Source: Tilletiopsis washingtonensis
Lineage: Eukaryota; Basidiomycota; Exobasidiomycetes; Entylomatales
Assembly: GCF_003144115.1 (NCBI RefSeq)
Contig: NW_020312007.1
Span: forward strand, 677,481-741,480
DNA length: 64,000 bases
Direction of reading: 5' to 3'
This document shows positions 22,664 to 34,400 of this stretch, piece by piece. A program made the position numbers and the translations under genes. Below the pieces are notes generated by a model that was not told where the DNA came from, made no database searches, and saw nothing but the letters and a program-made list of their open reading frames with translations. How positions within the stretch are numbered: the stretch's first letter is position 1; every line of letters begins with the position of its first letter.

Positions 22664-25643
22664 TTACCGCTCAGCACCCGCGTCTTGCCAGCTGCCGCTG
22701 CCGCCGCTGCCGCTGCCCTCCGCATCGGGCGCGCTGGGGTCGGACAGCAGGTCCGCTGTCTTTTCGTTGCCTTCCTGCGCGCTGGCAAGCGCCTCCGCCG
22801 TGGCGGGCGTCGGCTGCTCGTCGCCGATGGTGAAGCGCTCGTCTGCGTCGTCCGGCTCGTCGCGGTACCCCTGCGGGTTTGCGCCGCGGCGCACGAGCTT
22901 GTCCTCCTCGCCCTCGTCCTCTTCGTCGGTCGCCTCGCCAAAAGCATCGTAGAGCTCCTTTGCGCGGCGTCCGCCGCGGCCGCCACCGCGCGTTCCAGAG
23001 CCGGCGCGTCCGGGCAGCGCAGACATGGCCAGGTCGTCGTCCTCTCCCGGCACGAACTCGTACGCGGCGGCATCGCCAATGCGGCGGGCGCGAGCGCGGC
23101 GCCGCCGCAGCAGGAAGAAAGTGCCGAGCGACGCCGCGAAGATGATGACGATGCCCGTCGCGACGAAGAGCCACGTCGAGCTCTTGAGGCCGGAGATATA
23201 GCCCGTGTCCGCCTCGGGCGTCGGAGTCTGCGGGGAAGCAAGCAGCACAGGTCAGCACAGGGCGGTAGGCACGTGTCCGCTGCCAGACGCACAAGAGTAG
23301 GGCGGCTGTGGGTAAAGTCGGCGCTCGTCTCTCCCGGCTTGCTGCCGTGGTCCTCCGGAAGATGGTCGGTGGGCTTGGGGCGCTGGCTCGACACGAGCTC
23401 CGGCTGGTACACCGTCGTGGTGCTCGGCGCGGCAGGCAGAGTCTCGTGGTACTCGACGGAGTCTTCCGGGAAGTTCCAGACCTTGGCCTTGGACGCGTCC
23501 ATCGTCTCGCCCCACAGCGTCATCGACCACGCCCAGAAGTTGCCCGTCTGCTTGGGGTTCGCGCGGTCGAAGACCTCCATCGTCCAGGTGCCGACGGGGT
23601 CCTCGCCCCAGTGTTTCAGCGACATGAAGCCCCAGCCGACGAAGCCGGTGCGCGCGTCGTCGTAGCGGCGCGGGCGCGCCAGTACACTGCGCGTGCCGTG
23701 CGGACTCGTGAGCTCGACGTCAACGTCGCCGCGGCGCTCGTGCGTGATCCAGACGCGGGCCGTAACGTGCTCGATCGACTCGAGATTCTGCTCCGCGAGC
23801 CAGTCCTTCGTCACTGTGAACGTGCTCTTGACGCCCTCGAGGCCGATGAGCGTGTCGTCGCGCGCAATGCTGATGTTCGGGCTGGCGGCCCATGCCTGCG
23901 GCTTGACGAGCACGTGCCGCTTCGCCTCCTCGACGAACTGATATGCGTCGATGACGCCGTAGCCGAACTTGTGGTTGTAGTGCCTGCCCGCCTGCGTCTG
24001 CTGCCAGTCCTTGTCGTCCGGCGCGACCATGACGGCGGACTTGACGGCGATGTGCTGCATATCGCGCCACGTGAGGTCCGGCCGCGTGGCCAGCGCCAGC
24101 GCCACCACGCCGGCGACCAGCGGCGCGGCAGCACTCGTGCCGCCGTGGTGCGTCGTGCAGCGGTTCACGCCGTTCCAGGCGACGTCGGTCGTGTGGATGT
24201 GGTCGCCCGAGCCGCTGCTCCAGCCGCTGGCGATGTTGGCTGCGCACATCTCCGAGTAGTACGGGTGCAGGCCCTCGCGATCGACGGCCGCAATCGTCAT
24301 GCTGTAGATGGAGTTCGTGTAGCCGTCGAAGTTGCACTGGTCGTCCGACGCTCCGCCGTTGCCGCCGGCGAACACAAAGATGCTGCCCTTGCCGCCGCGC
24401 CCGTTCTGGATGCCGTTGAGCATGGCCTTGGCGATCAGGCCCTTGGGCGCGTCCATGCTGCGTCCGTCGTCCGGCGGACCCCAGGAGCAGCTGTACACGT
24501 GGTTCTCCTGGTAGCGGTAGTTGAGCGCCGCGGCCTCGTCTACGTCCGAGATCGGGCCCGAGAGAATGCGCACGCCGGCCACGTGCGCCTCATACGCCAC
24601 GCCCACGCCGCACACGTCGTTCTTCACAGCCGCAATCTCGCCGGCGCAGCGCGTGCCGTGCTGGTCGTCGGAGTGGCGCGGCTCGGGCAGTGCAGTATGC
24701 GTGTTGAAGTCGTACGAGCCGGCCTCGAACTGCGCGAGCGGGTAAGTACCTCGACGCACGTCCAGCCTCGTGGCAGACTCACGAAGTTGTCCTTGAGGTC
24801 CGGGCTCTTGAAGTCCAGCCCGTCGTCGATGAGGCACACGTTGACGCCCTTGCCTCGCTGGCCCGAGGACCACACGTCCGAGATGTTGAGGTCGTTGGTG
24901 CCGATGCGGTCGTTGGCGAGATGCCACTGCTCCGCAAAGATGGGGTCGCGGATGTCGTGCGTGCCCATCATCTGTGCCGCCTTGGCCGAGGGAATCGGCG
25001 GCGGCCGCGGCAGCGGGTCCGGGTATGGATGCGGCGCCGGGCCCGGCACCGGTGCGCGCATCTCGGGGTAGAGATGGCGCATCGTCGGCGGGTCGTAGAT
25101 GATGTCGCGCTTGTGCCGGCGGCGCAGCTCCTGCCGCTCGACGCTGCGGATCGCCTCGGCGGCGGAGAGGGTGCGCGGCGAGAACGCGGCCGTGCCGGCT
25201 GGCGCAAAGCGCGCGTGCGAGAGGCTGTGCCAGCGTTTCATGACAGCATCCTGGTGCAACGGCACGTCGGCGAAACGCTCCGGCTGGCGCGCCTGCAGAG
25301 CGGCTTCATCGTCTGTCGCGCGGACGAGCGGCTTGGGGCTGCGCACGAGCCAGTGGTCGCGCAGCTCGCCGACGCGCTCGACGAACTCGGCGCCGAGCGC
25401 CTCGGCGACATCGCGCGGATCCGTCCATGCCGAGTGCGACGCCCGGATCTCGACGGCGTAGTAGTGGTGCGAGTCGTAGCTGCGGCGCGCGGGCAGGTGG
25501 TAGGCGGGCGCGGCGCCGACGGCGGCGCGCGCTGCCAGCTGAGCGAGCTCGCGGCTGTCAGGCTGCGCCGGCGACGCGGCCGCGGCGAGCAGCGGCGCGG
25601 CAAGCGCAGCGAGCGCGACGAAGCGCAGCAGGGGCGAGAGCAT
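22664..25643 (-). CDS. KEX2: Kexin-type proprotein convertase
   Basis: Subtilisin-family serine protease of the late Golgi that cuts secreted precursors after Lys-Arg or Arg-Arg. Three exons (25643-24783, 24729-23293, 23227-22664) give 953 aa. Order: signal peptide (residues 1-22), propeptide ending at RRRHKR (residue 179), catalytic domain, P-domain, Ser/Thr/Pro stalk, one membrane helix (about 785-806) and an acidic cytosolic tail. Predicted catalytic residues are D273 (LIDDGLD), H311 (DDQHGTRCAGE) and S486 (HHGGTSAAAP), with oxyanion N411 (AGGNGG). Intron 1 joins DLKDNF to FEAGSYDFN exactly as in the family. The tail has tyrosines (AAYEFVPGEDDD, KELYDAF) that could serve in Golgi retrieval. 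It diverges from the argininosuccinate lyase gene. Confidence 0.94.
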
Positions 25644-26760
25644 GCTGGCGGGCGCCGGCGGCGAGCGGCCCGGGCGGCGGTGTGGTCGCGTGGGTGGTCT
25701 GGGCGTGCAATCGTCGGCGGGGCGGGGCGGGCGCAAGTGTGGGCAGTCCGGGCGCGTGAGGCAGGTGTGGGACGTGGAAGCCGAGCAAGGGATAGCCGGA
25801 GGTCTGCTGCCGGAGGTGCGGGCTTGGTGGTGTGAGGAAGAGGAAGAAGAAGTGAGAGTGGGCGATGCGGCGTGTCTTGTGCTGCGCCGCCCTACCTCGC
25901 TTGCCTGCCACGCGCGCCAGCAGGTGCTGCACGCGCGCGCGCCTCTCGCTCTGCGCACAGACGCGCGCGCATCCCGGCGGCGTGCCCGATGATGGCGACA
26001 CGCCTCCTCGCAGCAGCCTCTCAGCGTCAGACGTCGGCGAGGCACGCACCGAGCAGCTGCTCCTCCGACGAGCACCCCTCGCTGCTCCCTGCACGTGCGC
26101 CGCGCCTCCCTTATTCCAGCTCGCCGGCGGCGGCGTGCGGTGGGCGCAGCGCACTTTAGCGCATGGCGCCGGAGCCGCCGCTGCGCCGCGCACGCGGTGT
26201 TGCACCGCATCTCGCCGCCTGCTGCTGCGCCGCGCCTGCCGCCCGCGAAGCTCTTCAGCTTAGGAGGCAAGCCTCTCTGTGCACCTCCTTTCGTCGGCAG
26301 GGCCAACGTGCCGAGAGATAGGCCACGTTCAGAGAGAGATACGCGCTCCCCTGAGATCAGGCGGGTGGAGCCTGTTTCCGACTGCTCGGAGCCGAGAGAT
26401 CGGCTCGTCCAGACGAAAAGAACGGAGCCGGGAGTCGGGCGAGAGCGGAAGCATGACTCGGCTGGCGTTGCGGCCGCTCGCCGCTTCTCTGCCTGGCAGC
26501 CGCTTCCCAACGGGCGGAAGAGGGCGTGGAGAGGAGCAGCTGTGTTCCGAGTGAATACTGCGCTGTACTGCTCGCGCATCGTTGGATGTCGGCGGCAAGG
26601 AGGGCGAGCGAGCGATCTGCGGCGGTGAGATAAGATCAAGCGGCCGGCGGCCGGCGCGCCGCGGCGGCGGGCGAAATTCGCGAAGGACGGCGTCGGGCTG
26701 GGACGGCGCGGACGTCCCGCACCACCACCACCCCCGCGCCCCTCGCTACACTATTCTAGC
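25644..26760. other. Divergent promoter region of the KEX2 and ARG4 homologues
   Basis: A 1.1-kb region between two start codons. An open minus frame continues upstream of the kexin start but lacks any signal peptide or conserved character, so it was not used. The last 60 bases before the plus-strand start are C-rich with CAC repeats. No gene recognised. Confidence 0.6.
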
Positions 26761-28476
<1,716 letters not shown>

Positions 28477-28551
28477 ACGTCGCAGCCAATGCACAAAGTG
28501 AAATCTGGACCCAGCGACGCCGGGCCGGCGGAGTGCGCACACACAGCTCTC

Positions 28552-29643
28552 TCATTTCTTGCCGTACGCACGGCCGAAGCCGCCGTTCTGCCGGAGTGTG
28601 CTGCCCAGTGCGCCGCCCATCTTCCTGCGGTGCTGCCAGTCGTCGTGCTTGACGTTGTTCGCCAGCAGCCGGTCCTTGCGGTGTCCGATCTCGACCGGCA
28701 CGACATCCTCAGACGCCTTCTTGAGGCGGCACGGCCGCGAGCCAATGTACTTGCCTGGAGCACAGCGGGTCAGCGATGCTGTGATGGCCCGGCGCAGCGC
28801 GCGGCAGCGCGCTTGAGCCGCCTGGCACAGGATCAGGCTCTCGCCTGCATCGCTGAGAGCGAAGAGGGCGCCTCCACACGAGCAACGCTCTGCTGCGAGC
28901 GACTCACCATCCATCTCCTTCCACGCCTTTAGGAAGTCCTCAGGATCGCCAAAAGCGACGAAGCCGTAGCCGCGCGACTTGGCGTCTGTCTTCTTGCGCA
29001 CCACGCGCGCCTTGGAGAAGGACGGGTACTTCTGGAACGCCGCGGTCAGGACAGCGTCTGAGACGTCGTTGCCCAGATCGCCTACGAAGAGGCGCTTGTG
29101 CGCTGGGTGCAGGCATGGCCGTCAGCCGTGAAGCACATGCCCAGCTGCGTGCCCGCAGTATATTCGGTGCTGCGGCCGGCTTGCACTCACTGGGGTTCCA
29201 CTCGAGCAGCGTCTGGTCCTCATACAGCTTGCCGACGGCCTTGCGCAGCACCGTTGTGCGCTTCTCGCCGCGCTTCAGGTTGCCGGCGAGGGCATTGCCC
29301 TCGGCATCCTTGGGTCCGAGCTGCTTCTTGGCCTTATTGGCGGCCGCCGTGGCGGCGCTGATCGGTGCGCCGCCTGTGCCGCCACCTGGCGCACCAGGCG
29401 CGCTGCCATACGCCGAGGCCTGCGCCGAGGCCTGCGCGGCAAAGTCGGGGTCGTACGTCGGCTGCGCGACGGGCGGGTGCGCAGCGTAGTAGGCGTCGTA
29501 GTCAAAGGCCCAGCCGTTCGAGTGTGGGTCCCAGTAGCTGTGGCGCGGGCGTCAGTGGCACGGACGGAGCTGCGCAGCAGTGCGACGCACTAGAAGGGCG
29601 CGTACGGGTCGGCGCTGGCGCTCGACGGGCCAGCAGCAGACAT
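28552..29643 (-). CDS. RBM42-like RNA-binding protein with one RRM
   Basis: Four exons (29643-29591, 29537-29191, 29102-28908, 28754-28552) give 265 aa. The N-terminus is Ala/Gly/Tyr-rich, followed by a lysine-rich region (KRGEKRTTVLRKAVGKLYED). One RRM covers about residues 130-220, with RNP2-like HKRLFVGDLG and RNP1-like KSRGYGFVAF, followed by EDFLKAWKEMDGKYIGSRP, which is the RBM42 pattern. RBM42-type proteins are associated with spliceosomes and with RNA granules. The C-terminus is basic and Gly-rich. Intron 1 begins at TAGTGCGT, so the first exon looks as if it stops, but TA joined to C restores a tyrosine codon. The gene converges on ARG4 with 75 bases between stops. Confidence 0.85.
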
Positions 29644-30004
29644 GCTGGCAGTGGCGCGTGCCGGATTGGCCGGGCGTGTGGGGACGGCGGGCAGAGACGA
29701 AGCTATGTAGCGATGTGCGCGCGAATGCGGTGCGAGGGCGCGGGAGGGCAGGCAGGGACAGGCGGTGGTGGTGGAAGGAGAAGAAGCGGCGGCTGGCCGC
29801 TGCGCGCAGGCCCAGCCGCTGTGGCGCGCCGTGCGGCAGCAGGTGGCCCTCTCCCTTGGCGCGCCGCGCGCCTTGCCCCTCTCCACTTCGAGCTGACACC
29901 TCGTGGCGCGTGCCTCCTGCCTTCCGCACACCAGCAAGCATCGCCGCACGCGGCGTCAGAACCATTCTGCAGCCTGCTGCTTTGCACGTACCGCTGCCGG
30001 CGCC
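29644..30004. other. Divergent promoter region
   Basis: About 360 bases between the RBM42-like and uridine phosphorylase start codons. It contains a purine-rich GGTGGTGGTGGAAGGAG tract near 29763 and nothing I recognise as a gene. Confidence 0.55.
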
Positions 30005-31555
30005 ATGAAGGAGACGCTGCTCGACGCCAACTTCCCCCGCGACGCCGAGGGCCGCACATACCATGTGCGTCAGGGACGACCGGGCGCGCCTAGAGCGAGG
30101 CATGCCCCGAGCATGGCATGCCGCTCCGCCAGCGCTGATGCTCGCCCACCCTGCTGCAGGTCGGCACCAAGCCAGGCGAGATGGCCAACCGCATCGTGCG
30201 TTGGAGAGTCCGGACATTGTGCCTCATGCCCGCTCACCGCCTGCCCCATGCAGATCACCGTCGGCGACCACGCCCGCGCTCGTCGCATCGCTGCGCACTT
30301 CGACGGTGGCGCCCCGCTGTGGCAGCGCGAGTCGGGCCGCAAGTTTGTGAGCGCCGCGACGGCCGTCTGGGACCTCGCGCATGCCGGCTCACGCTCCACA
30401 AGCTCACGCTCACAGGCACGTACCGTGGCACACCGCTGACGGTCATCTCCATCGGCATGGGCTTCAGCGTCAGTCGCAGCAGGGCCGCGCTCGTTCTTGC
30501 AACAGCTCAATGATGCCTCGCACCCAGCTTGTCGACTTCTTTGTGCGCGAGACGCGGGCGGTCGTGCATGGCGAGCTCATCATCGTGCGCCTCGGCTCCG
30601 TGAGTGAGGACCCGCCCCATGGGCCACTCCAGGTGCTGACTGCCGCGCTCTCGGCAACGCACAAGTGTGGCTCGCTCGCAGCCGAGGCGCCCATCGGATC
30701 TGTCGTGGTGCCCAAGACCAGCGTGGGCATCACGCGGAACTATGACGCCTTCCACTCGGATGCAGCAGCCGACGAGGAGCCTTACCACATTACGCGGCCC
30801 GTGAGCGTGACGGGAGTAGAGCGCCTGGTCTGCCGACTGACAGCACTACTGCCAGCTCGACTGCGACGCAGACGTGCACGACGCGCTGCTCGCTGCTCTG
30901 CAGAGCTCGCGCCCAGCAGCCACCGGAGCGCTGTTCGGAGGAGAACAGCCGAGCGTGGTCGGACAGGTTGTCAACGCGAGCACAGACAGGTCAGCACAGC
31001 CAGGCCCCGAGCATTGCGCAGTGGACTGAAGAGCGCGCCAGCTTCTACTCGTCGCAGGGCCGGAGCGGCACCTTCTTCGACGACCGCAACAGCGACCTCA
31101 TCGACAAAGTCATCGGCAAGGGCGTGCAGACCTTTGAGATGGAGGTGGGCGAGGCACGGCGCTGCGTCTGGCCATTGTCGTCTGGCTCACCGGCGCCGTC
31201 TCCCATAGACCTTTGTGATCAACCACCTGGCCCGGGCGAACAACGTGGCAAGCGCCGACACGAGCCGTCGCATCCGTGTCGGTGCGGCACAGATGGTGTG
31301 CGTGTCGAGCGCGCCGTCACCGTGCAACATAACTGAGCACCGCCCGCAGCTTTGCCAACCGAGTCACCGCCGGCTTCATCACGCCCAGCGAGGTCGAGTG
31401 TCTCGAAGGCTGGGCCGGGCGAGCCGTGTGCGAAGCGCTCGTCGGCCTCTCCATTGCAGCAGAGGTGAGCAACGCGCACATCGAGCGTGCTTCTGGCTCT
31501 CAACCACCGTCCGCCTTCGCAGAACCTGCAGCCCGAGGGTGTCTGGATACGCTGA
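30005..31555 (+). CDS. Uridine phosphorylase
   Basis: Pyrimidine salvage enzyme converting uridine and phosphate to uracil and ribose-1-phosphate. Eleven exons give 311 aa: 30005-30064, 30160-30195, 30254-30346, 30403-30468, 30528-30599, 30666-30800, 30856-30989, 31042-31144, 31209-31297, 31350-31464, 31523-31555. Family motifs rebuilt by splicing are ITVGDHARARRIAAHFD, TLTGTYRGTPLTVISIGMG, LVDFFVRETRAVV, VRLGSCGSLA, SFYSSQGRSGTFFDDRN, TFEMETFVINHLA and AAQMVFANRVTAG. Two introns (ending at 30402 and 30665) appear to use AAG acceptors. The last exon carries only ten residues. The many short exons mean that an automatic model could easily miss or merge some. Confidence 0.88.
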
Positions 31556-31692
31556 GTGCGGTGAGCGCTCGCTCGGCTGGCCCGGCGGCGTGGCACTTCA
31601 CCCTCGCGAGGGGCGGCGTTCGACGACTCTGCGCACAACCAAGCGATCTGCAATGACATCGGCGGTAGAAGCGCCCGCTGGCCACTGCTCAA

Positions 31693-32921
31693 TCACTTCT
31701 TTGATTGAGCGCCGTCTAGTCTGCCGAGCAGCACGCCCGTGCATGCGACCAGAGCCTGCTGCTCGCTCGGCTCGGCGAATGCGCCGCCAGCCCAGCGAAT
31801 AAGCCCGTCGGGGCCCACGAGGTACGTGTATCCGACGTGCTTGTTGTGCAGGCCGATGGCCTCGCGCTGCAGGTCCATCGACTGCGCGCAGAGCATGTAC
31901 GTCTCTGCCAGCGGCGGGGCGATCTTCTGGCGCAGCGAACTCAGGAACATGCGCACGAGCACGCTCTTGAGGCGGTTCTCTTGCAAGTTGATCTGCAAGT
32001 GGGGGCATCAGCACTGCCGGCGCACTCTCCCCCATGCCAGCGCGCACCTGGACCAGCTGAAACGCGGGGTGTGACCCGTGCGCCTCAAACGCCGCCGTGT
32101 AGAAGCTCTTCGTGTGTTCCTAGAATCTCGGCATGAGCAGCTGCTGGGCGCCTGCTCGTGTGCACGCGCCGGTCACGCACCTCAGAGACGGCACTTGTCA
32201 GGATCGCGACGATGCTGACCTTGCCCGGTAGCAGCTGGGCCGTGTCGATCTCCTTGCCGTCGGCGAGACGCGTGCCCGACATGAGCGGGAAGTACAGCGA
32301 TCGCTGTGGCCGCAGTCAGCACGAGCGCCTGCTTGCAATGCACGAGACGCCAGCATCACGCACATCGTCTCTGATCAGCGTTCCCGGCGCACGCCATGTC
32401 TTGCCGCCGTGCGAGCGCAGCTTGTGGAAGTCGTGGAAGTAGCCCTGCGTCGCTTCCTTGACGCTGGCAACGGGAGATTTCAGGGGGCGCTCAATAGTGC
32501 GGGCCCAGCACAGCGCTCACATGTTCTGGCGCACCTGCAACCGCCTGTCGCGATCCAGAGCCCTGCTGCGCACCTCGGACCAGGTGAGCTTGCGGTTGGA
32601 AGGACGCTCCGGCACGCCGAGCGGGTGCGAGAGAAAGGGCAGCGGCTGGAGGTTGGCCGCGGCTGCGGCGGTAGACGTCGACTGCGAGAAGTCAGGCTTG
32701 GGCGCCTGCGCCTGCGCTGGAGCTGGCGCTGCAGAGGAAGAGGAGGAGGCAGCGGCGGAGGAGGCGGACGCCTTGCCGAGCGAGCTCTCGCCCGAGCTCG
32801 GCGCGGGCGAGTGCGGTGGTGTCTCGTCGCGCGGCGTGGAGTATAGGCGCTGCTGCCGTGCGAGCGCGGCCCCTGCAGGCACACGGCATGCGCTGCGGGC
32901 TGCGCTGGTGAGATGCTGCAT
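31693..32921 (-). CDS. ATP10: Atp10, mitochondrial F1Fo-ATPase assembly factor
   Basis: Inner-membrane chaperone needed to insert Atp6 into the Fo sector of mitochondrial ATP synthase. Five exons (32921-32521, 32463-32364, 32303-32181, 32119-32048, 31992-31693) give 331 aa. The start at 32921 was chosen because the translation opens with a presequence-like MQHLTSAARSACRVPAGAAL; an upstream in-frame ATG at 33125 is also possible. A Ser/Ala-rich linker leads to PLPFLSHPLGVPERPSNRKL. Splicing then gives KEATQGYFHDFHKLRSHGGK and TWRAPGTLIRDD joined to RSLYFPLMSGT, the hallmark of the family. The C-terminal half (HNKHVGYTYLVGPDGLIRWA) has a thioredoxin-like character. It diverges from the TMEM19 homologue. 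Confidence 0.9.
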
Positions 32922-33150
32922 GGTCGAAGGGGCGGAGGCAAGCGAGGATGGCGTCGGGAGAGAAGGCGGCGCTGTGCGAACAAAACCGCAGCCGGCCGGA
33001 AGGCGCATGGCGGGCGCGGCCAGAGCAGTGCCGCGGATTTCGCGGCCGCGCCCGGCCAGCAGCCGCCTAGCACGCGGCGCCGCTCGTTGCGTTGCAACGA
33101 CCACAAGCCGTCCGTCCGCCGCCACGCAAGCTCGCCGAGGCGCCCGCGCG

Positions 33151-34359
33151 ATGCCCGCAGTCGACCTCTACCCCGTGCCGCTGGGCCTCGCGGCGCTCCT
33201 GGCCTCGCACGGCCTGCGCCGCGGCTCGCTCGCGCCGTCGGGGGCCGCTGCCGCGTTTGCGGTCGGCTACGCTACGCTCGCATGCCCGACGCCGGCCTTT
33301 GGCTCCATGCTGCTGGCCTTCTACCTGGCAGGCAGCCGTGCCACGCGCATCAAGGCCGAGGTGAAGGCCACGCTCGAGCTCGAGGCCGGCGACGAGCGCC
33401 CGAGCCGCGACCATGCCAAGCAGCCCGCACACAAGGCGCAGGCCGGTGGACAGCGCGATGCCACGCAAGTGCTCTGCAACTCGCTCTTCGGCGCCGCTGC
33501 GGCGTGCACGTATCGCGTTCTCTTCTCCGGCGCACCCGCAGCCACATCGCAGCTGGCGCACACGCTTCGCAGCATCGTGGCGTCGCTGGGTGGACCTCGC
33601 GCCGGGCCCGAGCTGCACGCCCAGACACTTCTGCTGCTCGCACTGGGCCACTTTGCCGTGAGCCTGTGATAGGCCGCAGAGCGCGGCCACACCATGCTAA
33701 CACTCTGTCGCGTGCAGTGCTGCACGGGCGACACGCTGGCATCTGAGCTAGGCATCCTCTCTCGCTCGCGCCCACGGCTGGTCACGACGGGCCAGACCGT
33801 GAGTCTCGTGTCTGCTCCGCCTGACCTGCGATTGCTCACACGTAAGCCGGCCTAGGTCCCTCCCGGCACGAATGGTGGCGTCTCACTGCTCGGCGTAGCG
33901 TGTTCCATCGGCGGCGGCGCCCTCATGGGACTCGTCTGTGGCGCCGCACTGTACGCGTCTGACACTGCCATGGCGCCGTCCAAAGCCCTCTCGCTGCTCC
34001 TGATCGGCGCCGCTGCTGGCGGCACTGGCAGCATGGTGGGTCGCACCGTACCTCACGCTGCTGACGACGCGCTGACGTCCACGATAGATCGACTCGCTGC
34101 TCGGCGCCACACTGCAGAGAACGTGGTACAGCGAGACGCGGCGGCAAGTCCTGGTCGGGCGGCGCCCTCCGCCGCCGAGCAGCGAGTGGCGCGTGGTCAC
34201 AGGATACGACGTGTGCAGCAACAGCGCCGTGAGGAGCGCCTGCGGAAGCATCGGACGAGGCGCCTAGCTGACCCCTCCGCCGAGCAGGTCAACCTCATCT
34301 CCTCGCTCGCGACTGCAGTGCTGACTGCGCGCCTGGGCAATGCCGTCCTCGCCAATTGA
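33151..34359 (+). CDS. TMEM19/DUF92 family membrane protein
   Basis: Five exons (33151-33657, 33718-33798, 33856-34035, 34088-34228, 34288-34359) give 326 aa. The protein is mostly hydrophobic, with about six predicted membrane helices. Conserved DUF92 motifs are spread over exons and restored by splicing: AFYLAGSRATR, CCTGDTLASELGILS, VPPGTNGGVSLLG, GSMIDSLLGATLQ and, at the end, SNSAVNLISS. The last intron contains an in-frame stop, and skipping it recovers the conserved C-terminus. The plant member VTE6 is a phytyl-phosphate kinase and the archaeal and bacterial members are linked to isoprenoid phosphates, so a polyprenyl-phosphate role is possible here but unproven. Stop codon lies 41 bases from that of the Irs4-like gene. 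Confidence 0.86.
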
Positions 34360-34400
34360 TGGATTGCTCTGTCTTGAGGCCCGGTTTGTGGCTCACAGCG

